Position numbers and translations under genes: made by a program
The notes under the pieces: model-generated
Databases searched by the model: none
Told to the model about the DNA's origin: nothing
What the model saw: only the letters and a program-made list of their open reading frames with translations
In this document: in pieces, positions 1 through 9,200 of the stretch
How the letters are laid out: each line of letters opens with the position of its first letter
How positions within the stretch are numbered: position 1 is the stretch's first letter
DNA from: Paraburkholderia sejongensis
GTDB lineage: Bacteria > Pseudomonadota > Gammaproteobacteria > Burkholderiales > Burkholderiaceae
Reading direction: 5' to 3'
NCBI RefSeq assembly: GCF_020880815.1
Contig: NZ_JAJITD010000001.1
Span: 620,001 to 684,000, forward strand
DNA length: 64,000 nucleotides

Positions 1-1430
1 CGCCCGACAACGGGCAGGAATTCTGGACTGAGCTGAGCGCGCAGGACGCCGCGCGTCTGGACGGCGTGCGCTTCGCGGTGCTCGCGCTCGGCGATCGAAA
101 CTACGACCAGTTCTGCGGCCACGGCCGCCGGCTCGACGAACGGCTCGCCGAGCGGGGCGCGCTGCGACTGCTCGAGCGCGTCGACTGCGACAGCGACTAT
201 CAGCAAAGCGCCGATGCGTGGCTCGAGCGCGTGATCGCCGGCATCAAGGCGGCGGACGCGGCGCTGCACGCGGTGCCGCCGGGCGGGATGATCAACGCGG
301 TGGTGGGCACGGTGCCGACGAGGACACGGCCGGCCGCGTCGCGCGTGACCGGCAATGTGCGTTTGAACCGCCAGGGCGCCGCGAAGGATACGCGCTACGT
401 GTCGCTGCAAACCGGCGACTCGAACCTCGAATACGAAGCCGGCGATGCGCTCGGCGTGTGGCCGAGCAACTGTCCCGAACTGGTCGACGAACTGATTACG
501 CTCAGCGGGCTGCACGCGGACGCGCCGGTGCACGTCGCCGGTCACGGCGACATGCGGCTCGCCGATGCGCTCGGCAAGCACTACGAGATCGCGCGACCGA
601 GCGCCGAAGCGCTCGCGTTCATCGCGTCGCGCAGCGGCAACGGCACGCTGCGCGAGCTGCTGACGCCCGCGCGCAAGGCCGATCTGAAGCAATGGCTGTG
701 GGGCCAGCAGCTCGCCGACGTGCTGCACGAATTCCCGCTGAAGCTGAGCGCAACCGAGCTGACCGGCATGCTCAAGCGTATGCAGCCGCGTCTGTATTCG
801 ATCGCGTCGAGCCCGCAAGCGCATCCGGGCGAAGTGCATCTGACGGTGTCGGCGGTGCGCTACAACAATGGCCGGCGTCATCGCAAAGGCGTGTCGTCGA
901 CGTTTCTCGCCGATCGCGCGAGTGCAACCGACGTGCCGGTCTTCGTGCAGAAGTCCGCGCATTTCCGGCCGCCGCATCAATCCGATACGCCGATGATCAT
1001 GGTCGGCCCCGGCACCGGCATCGCACCGTTTCGCGGCTTTCTGCACGAGCGGCGCGCTCGCGGCGACCGCGGCCGCAACTGGCTGTTCTTCGGTGAGCAG
1101 CACGCTGCCACCGATTTCTACTATCGCGACGAACTCGAAGCGATGCGCGCGAGCGGTGTGCTCACGCAACTGGACGTCGCGTTCTCGCGCGATCAGGCCG
1201 ACAAGATCTACGTGCAGGACCGCATGCGCGAACACGGTGCGCAATTGTGGGCATGGCTCGAAGAAGGTGCGCATTTCTACGTCTGTGGCGACGCGAACCG
1301 GATGGCGCGCGACGTCGATGCCGCCTTGAAAGACGTGATCGCGACGCACGGCGGTCTCGGCGAAGAAAAAGCACTCGAATATGTGAGCCGTTTGACGCGC
1401 GAGAAGCGCTATGCGCGCGACGTGTATTGA
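1..1430 (+). CDS. NADPH diflavin reductase, C-terminal part (nitrate/sulfite reductase flavoprotein type), 5' truncated
   Basis: The gene is open from base 3 in this frame and enters from upstream. The visible part holds the end of a flavodoxin domain (PDNGQEFW, then [12 protein letters not shown]), a CysJ-type FAD-binding domain with PRLYSIASS, and an NADPH-binding domain with [15 protein letters not shown] and FFGEQH. It ends in the usual KRYARDVY tail with a C-terminal aromatic residue. This family passes electrons from NADPH through FAD and FMN to a partner reductase. The next gene is a nitrate carrier, so I infer the full protein is the fused nitrate reductase/sulfite reductase flavoprotein found in Burkholderiaceae rather than plain CysJ. 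The catalytic part lies outside the window, so this cannot be confirmed. Confidence 0.85.
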   Translation, partial: PDNGQEFWTELSAQDAARLDGVRFAVLALGDRNYDQFCGHGRRLDERLAERGALRLLERVDCDSDYQQSADAWLERVIAGIKAADAALHAVPPGGMINAVVGTVPTRTRPAASRVTGNVRLNRQGAAKDTRYVSLQTGDSNLEYEAGDALGVWPSNCPELVDELITLSGLHADAPVHVAGHGDMRLADALGKHYEIARPSAEALAFIASRSGNGTLRELLTPARKADLKQWLWGQQLADVLHEFPLKLSATELTGMLKRMQPRLYSIASSPQAHPGEVHLTVSAVRYNNGRRHRKGVSSTFLADRASATDVPVFVQKSAHFRPPHQSDTPMIMVGPGTGIAPFRGFLHERRARGDRGRNWLFFGEQHAATDFYYRDELEAMRASGVLTQLDVAFSRDQADKIYVQDRMREHGAQLWAWLEEGAHFYVCGDANRMARDVDAALKDVIATHGGLGEEKALEYVSRLTREKRYARDVY

Positions 1431-1495
1431 AGCGACCGCGCGAGGTGGCGCCGACATTGAATAAGTGAGAAAAAGCCGTAAAACAAGGGCCCCGA

Positions 1496-1511
1496 TGGCA
1501 TAGGGCTTGCG
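1496..1511 (+). promoter_or_regulatory. Sigma-54 (-24/-12) promoter for the nitrate carrier
   Basis: TGGCATAGGGCTTGCG fits the sigma-54 pattern TGGCAC-N5-TTGCW, with GG and GC exactly ten bases apart. It lies about 100 bases before the start of the nitrate carrier and after the end of the flavoprotein. Nitrate assimilation genes are commonly driven by NtrC and sigma-54, so the context agrees. I did not find a clear NtrC site. Confidence 0.6.
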
Positions 1512-1613
1512 TAAAGAAGTCCGGATCGAAAATCTGAACGACCTGCCGGTGCGAGTACATGCGACACGGCGACGAGCGGGTCGACAAGGCAATCTATTTA
1601 GTGAGGATCTCTG

Positions 1614-2981
1614 ATGAAAAACCTGATGCATTCCCTGAAGAGCGGCGACTGGCGCGCGCTGGTCGCCTGCTTTCTGTATTTCGACACGGGCTTCACTGTC
1701 TGGGTGCTGTATGGACCGCTCGCGCCGTTCATCAGCAAGAGCATTCATATGACGCCCGCGCAACAGGGTCTGCTGGTCGCGGTGCCGGTGCTGTCGGCCG
1801 CGATTTTGCGCGTGACGCTCGGCAATCTGTATCAGTCCGCGCATGGCAAGCGCATCGCGTTGATGGGGGTGCTGTTGTCGGCGGTGCCGACCATCGTGTT
1901 GCCGTTGCTGCCGGGCGTGCCGTCGTATCAAACGCTGCTGGTGCTCGGCGTGTTTCTCGGCGTCGGCGGAGCGAGCTTCGCGGTCGCGCTGCCGATGGCC
2001 GGCAGCAACTATCCGCCGAAAGTGCAGGGCCTCGTGCTGGGACTCGCCGCGGCCGGCAATATCGGCGCGGTGCTCGACGGCTTCCTGTTTCCGCAACTGG
2101 CCACGCGTTACGGCTGGCAGCTCGCCGCCGGCGGTGCGTTGCCGCTGCTCGCGATCGCCGCGCTGACGCTGTATTTCTGGGCCAACGACGCGGGCGTCAA
2201 AACCGGCAGCGTGCTGCGCGCGTTCGGCAGCTTCGCGACCACGCTGGTCGGGCTGATCGTGCTGGTGCTGCTGGTCGAGGCGGGTCTGTTCGGCGCGGGC
2301 AAAACCGGCGTGCTGCTGTTGCCGGTGATCGGCGCGCTGCTCGCGATCGCGGTGTTGCCCAAACGCTATCGCTCGGTACTTGCCGAGCGCGATACGTGGG
2401 TGATCATGCTCGTCTATAGCATCACGTTCGGCGGTTTCGTCGGCATGTCCTCGTATGTGTCGCTGCTGCTGACCGATCTCTATCAACTGTCGAAGATCGA
2501 CGCGGGTCTGTTCATGGCGTTGCTCGCGGCGACCGGCGCGATGGTGCGGCCGCTCGGCGGGCTGATCGCGGACCGGGTGTCGGGCGTGCGCGCGCTGACC
2601 GTGCTGCTCGCGATCATCGCGGTGGGCGACTTCGTGTTCGCCGCGGCGATGCCGTCGCTGACCAACGGCATCGCGCTGCTGCTGTGCCTGTACGTTGCGT
2701 TCGGTCTGGGCAACGGCGCGACGTTCCAGCTGGTCCCGCATCGCTGGGCCGGCCGCACCGGGTTGATGTCGGGCATCGTCGGCGCGGCAGGCGGGATCGG
2801 CGGCTTTTATCTGCCGGTCGTGATGGGCATCGCGAAGGAGAGCACCGGCAGCTATCAGATGGGCTTCGCGACGTTCGGCGCGTTGGCCTCCTGCGCATTC
2901 GTCGCGATTGTCGCGCTGCGCCGGCCGTGGATGGCATGGTCGATGCACACGGGCGTGCTGCATGCGCATGCGACGGAGTGA
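1614..2981 (+). CDS. NarK/NNP-family nitrate/nitrite transporter (MFS)
   Basis: This 455-residue inner-membrane protein has about twelve hydrophobic segments. Two nitrate-signature-like glycine motifs are visible: GLAAAGNIGAVLDG in the first half and GIVGAAGGIGGFYLP in the second. These are the landmarks of the nitrate-nitrite porter family, which imports nitrate or exchanges it for nitrite. The start is an ATG preceded by a purine-rich GAGGAT. The gene follows the diflavin reductase by about 180 bases, and a sigma-54-type promoter lies in that gap, so it can be transcribed separately under nitrogen control. Family confidence is high; direction of transport and exact substrate are inferred. 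Confidence 0.88.
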   Translation: MKNLMHSLKSGDWRALVACFLYFDTGFTVWVLYGPLAPFISKSIHMTPAQQGLLVAVPVLSAAILRVTLGNLYQSAHGKRIALMGVLLSAVPTIVLPLLPGVPSYQTLLVLGVFLGVGGASFAVALPMAGSNYPPKVQGLVLGLAAAGNIGAVLDGFLFPQLATRYGWQLAAGGALPLLAIAALTLYFWANDAGVKTGSVLRAFGSFATTLVGLIVLVLLVEAGLFGAGKTGVLLLPVIGALLAIAVLPKRYRSVLAERDTWVIMLVYSITFGGFVGMSSYVSLLLTDLYQLSKIDAGLFMALLAATGAMVRPLGGLIADRVSGVRALTVLLAIIAVGDFVFAAAMPSLTNGIALLLCLYVAFGLGNGATFQLVPHRWAGRTGLMSGIVGAAGGIGGFYLPVVMGIAKESTGSYQMGFATFGALASCAFVAIVALRRPWMAWSMHTGVLHAHATE

Positions 2982-3035
2982 GAGCTGCTTGCATCGCGTG
3001 AGTCGCGTGCCTAATATGCAGCCAGGAGGCTGCAT

Positions 3036-3497
3036 ATGAACACATCGACCGATCGCATCGAAAAGCAGATTCTGCTGCGCGCGCCGCGCTCACGGGTGTG
3101 GCGCGCGCTCGCCGACGCCGAGCAATTCGGCGCATGGTTCGGCGTGAATCTGACCGGCAAACGCTTCGTGCAGGGGCAGTACGTGCAGGGGCACATCACG
3201 TATCCGGGCTATGAACATCTGGTGATGGACGTGCTCGTCGAACGCGTGGAGCCCGAACGTCATCTGTCCTGGCGCTGGCATCCGGCCGCGATCGACATCA
3301 CGATCGACTACACGCCGGAGCCGACCACGCTGGTCGAGTTCGATCTGACCGAGGTCGACGGCGGCACGCTGCTGCGGGTGGTCGAATCGGGTTTCGATCA
3401 GTTGCCGGTCGGGCGCCGCGCGGAAGCGTTCCGGATCAACGACGACGGCTGGGGACAGCAGATGGGCAATCTCGAACGACATGTCGGGCAAGGGTAG
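3036..3497 (+). CDS. SRPBCC / AHSA1-domain protein
   Basis: This 153-residue soluble protein has the START-like fold pattern: an N-terminal IEKQILLRAPRSRVWRALAD helix-strand segment, then FGAWFGVNL, and a C-terminal helix. The family binds hydrophobic ligands, and the function of single members is usually unknown. AGGAGG stands a few bases before the ATG. Its stop overlaps the start of the next gene by 17 bases, so it is translationally coupled to an ArsR-type regulator. ArsR plus AHSA1-domain pairs are a common two-gene unit, the regulator usually repressing the pair. Confidence 0.85.
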   Translation: MNTSTDRIEKQILLRAPRSRVWRALADAEQFGAWFGVNLTGKRFVQGQYVQGHITYPGYEHLVMDVLVERVEPERHLSWRWHPAAIDITIDYTPEPTTLVEFDLTEVDGGTLLRVVESGFDQLPVGRRAEAFRINDDGWGQQMGNLERHVGQG

Positions 3498-3972
3498 CGC
3501 GGCATCGGCCGGAGCCGGCGCTGCGCGGCGCGCGGTGGGGAAGAACGGCGCCTCCGGCAGGGGCGCGGCGAGAGCCGCTACGCGCGGCGCGAACGTGCGT
3601 GCCGCCGCGGGAACGACGGCGCGAGCCAAAGCAGGAACCTTAGCGCGTAGCGCGAAAGCGCCGCGCAATTGCGCGCCGGTGTTCGCGGCGCTCGGCGACG
3701 AGACGCGTCTACGGTTAATCGCGGCGCTGTGCGCGGGCAGCGCGCTGTCGATCGCGCAATTGACGGCCGGCACCGAGATTACCCGACAGTCGGTGACCCA
3801 GCATTTGCGGGTGCTGGCCGACGCGGGTTTGGTGCATGACGTGAAGGTCGGACGCGAGCGCTTGTGGGCGTTCGAACCGTCCCGGCTCGATGCGGCGCGG
3901 CGCGCGCTCGATGCGATTTCGCGGCAGTGGGATCAGGCGCTGCTGAAGCTGAAGGCGGCCGTGGAAAAGTGA
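3481..3972 (+). CDS. ArsR-family winged-helix repressor with Ala/Arg-rich N-terminal tail
   Basis: Residues from about 60 onward form a typical ArsR winged helix: FAALGDETRLRLIAAL, then the recognition region ITRQSVTQHLRVLADAGLV and the wing KVGRERLWAFEP. No metal-binding cysteine box is visible, so it is not a classical arsenite sensor. The first 55 or so residues are almost only Ala, Gly, Arg, Lys, Ser and Thr, like a histone H1-type tail, and are unusual for the family. A shorter protein from an internal start is possible, but no internal ATG precedes the HTH. The 17-base overlap with the SRPBCC gene implies coupled translation. Confidence 0.85.
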   Translation: MSGKGSAASAGAGAARRAVGKNGASGRGAARAATRGANVRAAAGTTARAKAGTLARSAKAPRNCAPVFAALGDETRLRLIAALCAGSALSIAQLTAGTEITRQSVTQHLRVLADAGLVHDVKVGRERLWAFEPSRLDAARRALDAISRQWDQALLKLKAAVEK

Positions 3973-4083
3973 GGGGTGCGGGCGGGATGGAGAGCGGGGA
4001 GAGCGCCGAAGCACAAGGCGATTCGCGCCAACGCAAACAGGGCCACAAATGGGCCCCGCATCACCGCAATCAGCAGAGAAAAC

Positions 4084-4449
4084 TTAATCCGCGATCCGCT
4101 TGTCGGCCAGCGCGTTCTGGCAGTCGGCCAGCACCTGTCTGAGCAGACGTGCCTGCGGATCAAGTTCGTCGGTATCGAGAATTTCTTCGACCGCGTCGCG
4201 CGCCCAGTCGGTGTCGACGAATTGGGCGTGGCGCCGCGCGATTTCGACCGCAATCGCCGACAGTTTCGCGACGCATAACCAGTCGGCTTCGCGCGCGCGG
4301 CGGTCGAGCCACTTATGCGCGGCTTGCACGTGAAACGCCGCGTCGGGCCAGTCTTCGTTCAGGTAATAAGCGCCGAGGCTTCCGCATGTGAGCCAGCACA
4401 ACAGCTCCAGACGGTCACGGGGACTCAGATGTTGGCGTACATCACTCAT
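4084..4449 (-). CDS. Hypothetical protein, 121 aa
   Basis: I do not recognise this family. The start chosen is MSDVRQHLSPRDRLE; a longer reading adds 28 residues of poor composition. The product is mostly helical and soluble, rich in Ala, Leu, Asp and Arg, with three Trp and a regular pattern of charged helices, and has no signal peptide or membrane segment. It is a single gene between the ArsR gene and the tam gene. Codon use looks like that of its neighbours, which supports a real gene. No function is assigned. Confidence 0.7.
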   Translation of the reverse strand: MSDVRQHLSPRDRLELLCWLTCGSLGAYYLNEDWPDAAFHVQAAHKWLDRRAREADWLCVAKLSAIAVEIARRHAQFVDTDWARDAVEEILDTDELDPQARLLRQVLADCQNALADKRIAD

Positions 4450-4650
4450 GGCGACGCTCGCTGCAGTAAATGGCTTCCCGGTGAGGGCGGCCGAGCGCCG
4501 TCCTCCGCTTTCAACACACATTAGCATGCGCAATTCCCGGGCCGCAATGCCTGACCAACCCTGGCGCGCAAAGTGGTGCGCGCCCGGGGGCGAGCGGGGC
4601 GGCAGGCGAGCGTCGCCAGCTCTGCCGCCGCATCGTGTTGCGCGCCGCCG

Positions 4651-5451
4651 TCAGCGCTCGCCGCGTGTCGCGACGATGAAAAGCCGCGGAAACGGCAGCA
4701 GCACGGTGCCGTCGTCGAATGCCGGATACGCGTGGGCGATCCCGTCGCGGTAGCGTTGCAGGAACGCGTCGCGTTCGGCCGCATCGAGCGCGGCGAGAAA
4801 CGGCCGCAGCGCGCTGCCCTTGAACCATTCGACCACCGCGTCCGCGCCGCCCGCCAGCGGGTGGTGGTACACGGTGCGCCACACGTCGACGCGCGCGCAC
4901 AGCGGTTTGAGCAGCGCGTAGTACCACTCGGCGCGATGACGCATCGTGCGCTCGACGCCTTTCAGTTTCGCGGCCCACGGTCCGTTCGCGGCGACTTCGC
5001 GCTGCAACCGGTGCGCCGGCTCGTCGAGATTGTCGGGCATCTGCACCGCGAGGCTGCCGCCCGCCGCGAGTTTGTCGACCAGCGCCGGCAACACCCGCTC
5101 GTGGTCGGGCACCCATTGCAATACCGCGTTCGCAAGGATCACGTCATACGGTTCGCGCGCGCTCCACGTCGCAATATCGATTACCTCGAAACTGAATTGC
5201 GGCAGCCGCTCGCGCGCCGCCGCGATCATGTCGGCGGAACTGTCGATCCCGCTCACCGCCGCGCCCGGCAGACGCGCGGCCAGCACCTCGGTCGAGTTGC
5301 CCGGTCCGCAGCCGAGGTCGATCGCGCGCCGCGCGCCGTCCACCGGGACCGCGGCGAGCAGATCGCGCACCGGCCGGGTGCGCTCGTTCTCGAACAGCAT
5401 GTACTGTTGCGCGTGCCAGTCGGCCTGCTTGGGGGTGCCCGTTGCGCTCAT
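4651..5451 (-). CDS. tam: Trans-aconitate 2-methyltransferase
   Basis: This 266-residue class I SAM-dependent methyltransferase matches the Tam subfamily closely: QQYMLFENERTRPVRDLL at the N-terminus, the SAM-binding IDLGCGPGNSTEVL, then LANAVLQWVPDH and LAVQMPDN. Tam methylates trans-aconitate, relieving inhibition of aconitase. The start is the MSATGTP codon; the longer frame has no support. It diverges from a LysR gene with a 94-base AT-richer gap between them, so that regulator may control it. Confidence 0.88.
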   Translation of the reverse strand: MSATGTPKQADWHAQQYMLFENERTRPVRDLLAAVPVDGARRAIDLGCGPGNSTEVLAARLPGAAVSGIDSSADMIAAARERLPQFSFEVIDIATWSAREPYDVILANAVLQWVPDHERVLPALVDKLAAGGSLAVQMPDNLDEPAHRLQREVAANGPWAAKLKGVERTMRHRAEWYYALLKPLCARVDVWRTVYHHPLAGGADAVVEWFKGSALRPFLAALDAAERDAFLQRYRDGIAHAYPAFDDGTVLLPFPRLFIVATRGER

Positions 5452-5545
5452 GTCGTGACTCCTCGTGGGGTTCGGTGCGGCCATTCTCGGCGCGTCGCGG
5501 CGCACAGTAAAACGAATTTATGCTTCCGATTGCTTCATTTTTCTT

Positions 5546-6445
5546 ATGAAAATCGACACCCTCGGCGTGCAGGCTTTCGTCGCGATCGCCGATCGCGGCA
5601 GCTTCCAGAGCGCGGCCGATTCGCTGCACGTCACGCAAACCGCGATCACGCAGCGGCTACGCAAGCTCGAAAGCTATCTGGGCGTGGCGCTGATCGAACG
5701 CACCACGCGCTCGATGGCGCTGACCGAAATCGGCCGCAGTTTTCTGCCGCAAGCGCGCCGGTTGCTCGGCGAACTGGCCGACGCGCTGGTCGAGATTCGC
5801 GAGACCGGCATCGCGCAACGCGGCGACGTGTCGATCGCGTGCGTGCCGACGGTCGGCGTGCAGTATCTGCCGCGTATTCTGCAGGCCTATTCCGCGCGTT
5901 ATCCGCATAACCGCATCAAGATTCTCGATCACGCGTCGGCGGCGGTGCAGGAGGCCGTCTTGCGGCGGGAGGTCGAGTTCGGCATCAACATCGCGCGCGA
6001 GCATCATCCCGAACTCGCGACGGTGCCGCTCACCGAGGACCGCTACGTACTGATCTGCCACGACGCACATCCGCTCGCCAGGCGGCGGCGCATCGCATGG
6101 CGGCAGTTGCAGGCCTATCCGCTGATCTTTGCCGGCGAGATCAGCGGCAATCGCGCGCTGCTCGACATGGCACTGGCGTCGAGCGAAATCGCGTTGCGTT
6201 CTTTTTACGAGGTGCAGCGCAGTTCGACCGCACTCGGGTTGGTCGCGCAAGGGGTCGGCGCGGCGGTGGTGCCGGCGCTCGCCGTGCAGAACGGCGCGTA
6301 TCCGAACGTGCGCGCCATCGAACTGACACAGCCGTCCGTGTCGCGTACGCTAGTGCTGGTCGCGCGCAAGAGCGCGCAGTTGTCGCCGGCGGCCCAGGCG
6401 CTCTACGACATGATCCGCGAACAGGCGACGCTGAAAGCCGGCTGA
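5546..6445 (+). CDS. LysR-family regulator (ArgP-like or catabolic type)
   Basis: This 299-residue protein has an N-terminal LysR helix-turn-helix (QAFVAIADRGSFQSAADSLHVTQTAITQRLRKLE) and a periplasmic-binding-like effector domain. The start is the ATG of MKIDTLG, chosen because the HTH then begins at the usual place; upstream codons are not protein-like. It is divergent from tam and followed by a GST gene in the same direction. LysR proteins usually act on the divergent promoter and repress themselves. The effector is unknown. Confidence 0.88.
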   Translation: MKIDTLGVQAFVAIADRGSFQSAADSLHVTQTAITQRLRKLESYLGVALIERTTRSMALTEIGRSFLPQARRLLGELADALVEIRETGIAQRGDVSIACVPTVGVQYLPRILQAYSARYPHNRIKILDHASAAVQEAVLRREVEFGINIAREHHPELATVPLTEDRYVLICHDAHPLARRRRIAWRQLQAYPLIFAGEISGNRALLDMALASSEIALRSFYEVQRSSTALGLVAQGVGAAVVPALAVQNGAYPNVRAIELTQPSVSRTLVLVARKSAQLSPAAQALYDMIREQATLKAG

Positions 6446-6535
6446 CAGCTTGCCGCGCGCAATGCACAGCGCGGCGACGCCGCGCGTATCGCCTTTCTCC
6501 AACCGCTCAACCCGAACCACGGACCACGGACCACG

Positions 6536-7159
6536 ATGCTGCGAATACTCGGCAAGACCACCTCGATCAACGTGCGCAAGGTGCTGTGGACCTGCGCGGA
6601 ACTGGGCCTGTCGTTCGAACAGGAGGACTGGGGTTCGGGCTTTCGCTCGACCGAGGTCGATGAATTTCGCGCGCTCAATCCGAACGCGATGGTGCCGGTG
6701 ATTCGCGACGGCGAGTTCGTGCTGTGGGAGTCGAACTCGATCATCCGTTATCTGGCGAACCGCTATCGCGGCGACTGGCTCTATCCGGCCGAGCCGCTGG
6801 CGCGGGCGCGCTGCGATCAATGGATCGACTGGCAGGCGAGCGAGCTGAATCGTTCGTGGAGCTATGCATTTCTCGCGCTGGTGCGGCGCTCGCCCGCGCA
6901 TCAGGATGCGCAGCAGATCGCGCTGTCGTGGGCGAACTGGTCGCGGCATATGGCGATCGTCGAACAACAACTGGCGCGCACCGGCGCGTTTATCGCGGGG
7001 GCGGCGTTTTCGCTAGCGGATATTCCGATCGCGCTGTCGGCGAACCGCTGGCTCGAAACGCCGCAGCAGCACGACGATTTTCCGGCGCTCGATGCTTATC
7101 TGGCGCGGCTTGCGCAGCGCGATGGGTATCGGGAGTATTGCCGCAATGGGACGCCGTGA
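6536..7159 (+). CDS. Glutathione S-transferase
   Basis: This 207-residue cytosolic protein has a thioredoxin-like N-terminal half ([18 protein letters not shown]) with the glutathione gamma-Glu site [24 protein letters not shown], where Pro is cis and Glu-Ser contact glutathione. An all-helical C-terminal domain contains [15 protein letters not shown], the N-capping/hydrophobic-staple motif of GSTs. It conjugates glutathione to electrophiles or acts as a reductase. It lies 90 bases after the LysR gene and may be co-transcribed with it. Confidence 0.9.
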   Translation: MLRILGKTTSINVRKVLWTCAELGLSFEQEDWGSGFRSTEVDEFRALNPNAMVPVIRDGEFVLWESNSIIRYLANRYRGDWLYPAEPLARARCDQWIDWQASELNRSWSYAFLALVRRSPAHQDAQQIALSWANWSRHMAIVEQQLARTGAFIAGAAFSLADIPIALSANRWLETPQQHDDFPALDAYLARLAQRDGYREYCRNGTP

Positions 7160-7335
7160 GTGGCCAATCGCGTGCGAAGGGAACACGCGGGGAGACCAGC
7201 CGTTGTACTCCCGGGACATCGCACATGTATTTCAGATTGCCTTCTAAATTATTTCCAATTGCTTTCCATCGACGCTTCTGCGCACCGTCCGCCGCGTCCC
7301 CTACAATGGCGGCCTTTGACCTTGAAGGTTCGACG

Positions 7336-7722
7336 ATGCGGGCAACCAAATTCGCGCTGGCGCTGCTGACAGCGTGCTTCACTCTGAATGCGAGCGCCGA
7401 GATGACGGCCGCGCAATACAAAAAATGGGCGCACGCCGACAACGACTCGATCTACGCGGCGTACATCACCGGCACGATCAACGCGCTCGGCTGGGCCAAC
7501 GGCGATCTGGTCTCGCAAAATCGGCCGCCGCTGTTCTGTCCGCCGGAAAAGCTCGCGCTCGGCAATCAGACCGTCTATCCGATGCTCGATGCGTTCTTCG
7601 CGAATCATCCGGGCATCTCCGATGACTTCCCGGTCGGACTGGCGATCCTGCGCGCGTTGCAGGGCGCATTTCCGTGCGCCACCAGCGCCGGCGCCGGCAC
7701 GGGAGAAAAGCGGAAGAAATGA
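7336..7722 (+). CDS. Secreted Rap1a/Tai-like small protein
   Basis: This 128-residue protein begins with a signal peptide (MRATKFALALLTACFTLNASAE). The mature part fits the Rap1a/Tai immunity-protein pattern: a YAAYITGTINALGWAN helix, FCPPEKLALGNQ with a conserved Cys, a helix ending in ANHPG, and ILRALQGAFPC with the second Cys that would form a disulfide. Founder members protect against type VI secretion amidases, but most relatives are lone periplasmic proteins, and no T6SS gene is near here. The start is the ATG giving a proper signal peptide. A TACAAT -10-like box lies about 30 bases upstream. Confidence 0.65.
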   Translation: MRATKFALALLTACFTLNASAEMTAAQYKKWAHADNDSIYAAYITGTINALGWANGDLVSQNRPPLFCPPEKLALGNQTVYPMLDAFFANHPGISDDFPVGLAILRALQGAFPCATSAGAGTGEKRKK

Positions 7723-7751
7723 AGCGCAGAAAGTGACGCGCTGAAATGCAA

Positions 7752-7785
7752 AAGCGCCGGCGGGATCGCAACCCCGCCGGCGCTT
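7752..7785. terminator. Bidirectional hairpin terminator
   Basis: A perfect 13-bp stem (AAGCGCCGGCGGG and its complement) encloses an 8-base loop between two convergent genes. The flanks are A-rich on one side and TT-ended on the other, so it can serve both directions. Confidence 0.75.
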
Positions 7786-7793
7786 CGAAGGGC

Positions 7794-7863
7794 CAACGTC
7801 AAACTCCCGACGTCAAACCCGCAACCTCAAACCCGCAACCTCAAACCACCACCATCAAACCTG
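7794..7863 (-). repeat. Five 14-bp tandem units across the fabV stop codon
   Basis: Five degenerate 14-base units (forward form close to CAACCTCAAACCCG) run from 7794 to 7863. The last unit contains the last codons and the TGA of fabV, and every unit carries TCAAAC (GTTTGA on the coding strand). Confidence 0.7.
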
Positions 7864-9051
7864 CACCAGATTCGGAATCTGCACGTCCGGATTGACGTCC
7901 GCGTCGTAATCGATTCCCTTCATCTCGAAGCCGAACAAGCGCAGAAAGTCGGTCTTGTAGCCGGCGAAATCGGTGAGCTCGTAAATATTGTCGTTGGTCA
8001 CCTGATTCCACAGTTCCTGCACGCGGCCCTGGACCTGCGGGTCGAGTTCCTTGTAATCGGCGCGCAGACGGCCTTCATCGTCCAGATGCGGCTGGCTGCC
8101 GTACAGGCTGTCCTTGAAGAGGCCGTAGACCTGCTCGATGCAGCCTTCGTGCGTGCCTTTTTCCTTCATCACCTTGAAGAGCAGCGACAGATACAGCGGC
8201 ATCATCGGAATCGCCGAGCTGGCCTGGGTGACGACCGCCTTCAGCACGGACACGCGCGCATCGCCGCCGTTGGCCGCGAGCTTTTCGCGGATGCCGAGCA
8301 CCTTCTGGTCGAGGTCCTTCTTGGCCGCGCCGATCGAGCCGTTCCAGTAGATGTCGTGCGTGATCTTCTCGCCCAGGTAGGTGAACGCGGTGGTTTTCGC
8401 GCCGTCCGCGAGCACGCCCGCTTCGGCGAGCGCGTCGATCCACATCTGCCAGTCCTCGCCGCCCATCACCGCGACCGTGTGGGCGATTTCTTCCGGCGTC
8501 GCCGGCTCCAGCACGGTTTCCTTGATCACTTCCTTGTCGGTGTCGATGCCGCGCAGGTTGACTGCCTTGCCGATCGGCTTGAGCACCGAGCTGAACACTT
8601 CGCCGGTCTTCGGATGCTGGCGCTTGGGCGCCGCGAGGCTATAGACGACCAGATCGACCTGGCCGAGATCGCGCTTGATCACTTCGATGGTGCGCGCCTT
8701 GACCGCGTCGGAGAACGCGTCGCCGTTGATGCTGGTCGCGTAGCGGCCTTCGGCGGTCGCGAACTTCTCGAACGCGGCGGTGTTGTACCAGCCTGCGGTG
8801 CCGGCCTTGGTTTCGCTGCCGGCGCGCTCGAAGAACACGCCGAGGGTGTCCGCGCCCGAGCCGAATGCGGCGCTGATGCGGGCGGCGAGGCCGTAGCCGG
8901 TCGACGCGCCGATCACGAGCACCTTCTTCGGGCCGTTGGCGATGGGGCCGCGCGCCTTCACATACTCGATCTGTTCCTTGACGTTGGCTTCGCAGCCGGT
9001 CGGATGGGTCGATACACAGATGAAGCCACGCACACGCGGTTTGATGATCAT
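7855..9051 (-). CDS. fabV: Trans-2-enoyl-CoA/ACP reductase FabV (NADH)
   Basis: This 398-residue cytosolic enzyme reduces the double bond of enoyl chains in fatty acid elongation and is resistant to triclosan. It begins [17 protein letters not shown] as FabV does, has the NAD-binding [16 protein letters not shown], and contains the catalytic Tyr-x8-Lys pair in [13 protein letters not shown], the FabV spacing that sets it apart from FabI. Length matches the family. The start has AGGTG before it and a TATAAT box about 28 bases upstream. It diverges from the penicillin-binding protein gene. Its 3' end lies inside a 14-bp tandem repeat. Confidence 0.95.
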   Translation of the reverse strand: MIIKPRVRGFICVSTHPTGCEANVKEQIEYVKARGPIANGPKKVLVIGASTGYGLAARISAAFGSGADTLGVFFERAGSETKAGTAGWYNTAAFEKFATAEGRYATSINGDAFSDAVKARTIEVIKRDLGQVDLVVYSLAAPKRQHPKTGEVFSSVLKPIGKAVNLRGIDTDKEVIKETVLEPATPEEIAHTVAVMGGEDWQMWIDALAEAGVLADGAKTTAFTYLGEKITHDIYWNGSIGAAKKDLDQKVLGIREKLAANGGDARVSVLKAVVTQASSAIPMMPLYLSLLFKVMKEKGTHEGCIEQVYGLFKDSLYGSQPHLDDEGRLRADYKELDPQVQGRVQELWNQVTNDNIYELTDFAGYKTDFLRLFGFEMKGIDYDADVNPDVQIPNLVQV

Positions 9052-9078
9052 GAAACACCTCTTGTCGGAATTGGCGAC

Positions 9079-9084
9079 ATTATA
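9079..9084 (-). promoter_or_regulatory. -10 box of the fabV promoter
   Basis: A consensus TATAAT on the minus strand ends 28 bases before the fabV start. No good -35 hexamer is seen at 17 bases, so the promoter may need an activator or rely on the strong -10. Confidence 0.45.
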
Positions 9085-9200
9085 GTGGCCTCGCCGCACG
9101 GGCCGGGCATCGGCGGGGGGCGCCCTCGCACCCGGGCAAAAATCGGCGCCGCCCCCACATCTTGGTACGATTGCGCCTTTTCCAGCCGATCACAGCAAGC

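Noticed and set aside
7336..7722. Rap1a-like protein as a type VI secretion immunity protein
   Set aside because: No effector amidase or T6SS gene is nearby; only the fold pattern is supported.
7794..7863. CRISPR-like array
   Set aside because: Units are 14 bases with no spacers, and no cas gene is present; the same holds for the 12-bp arrays.
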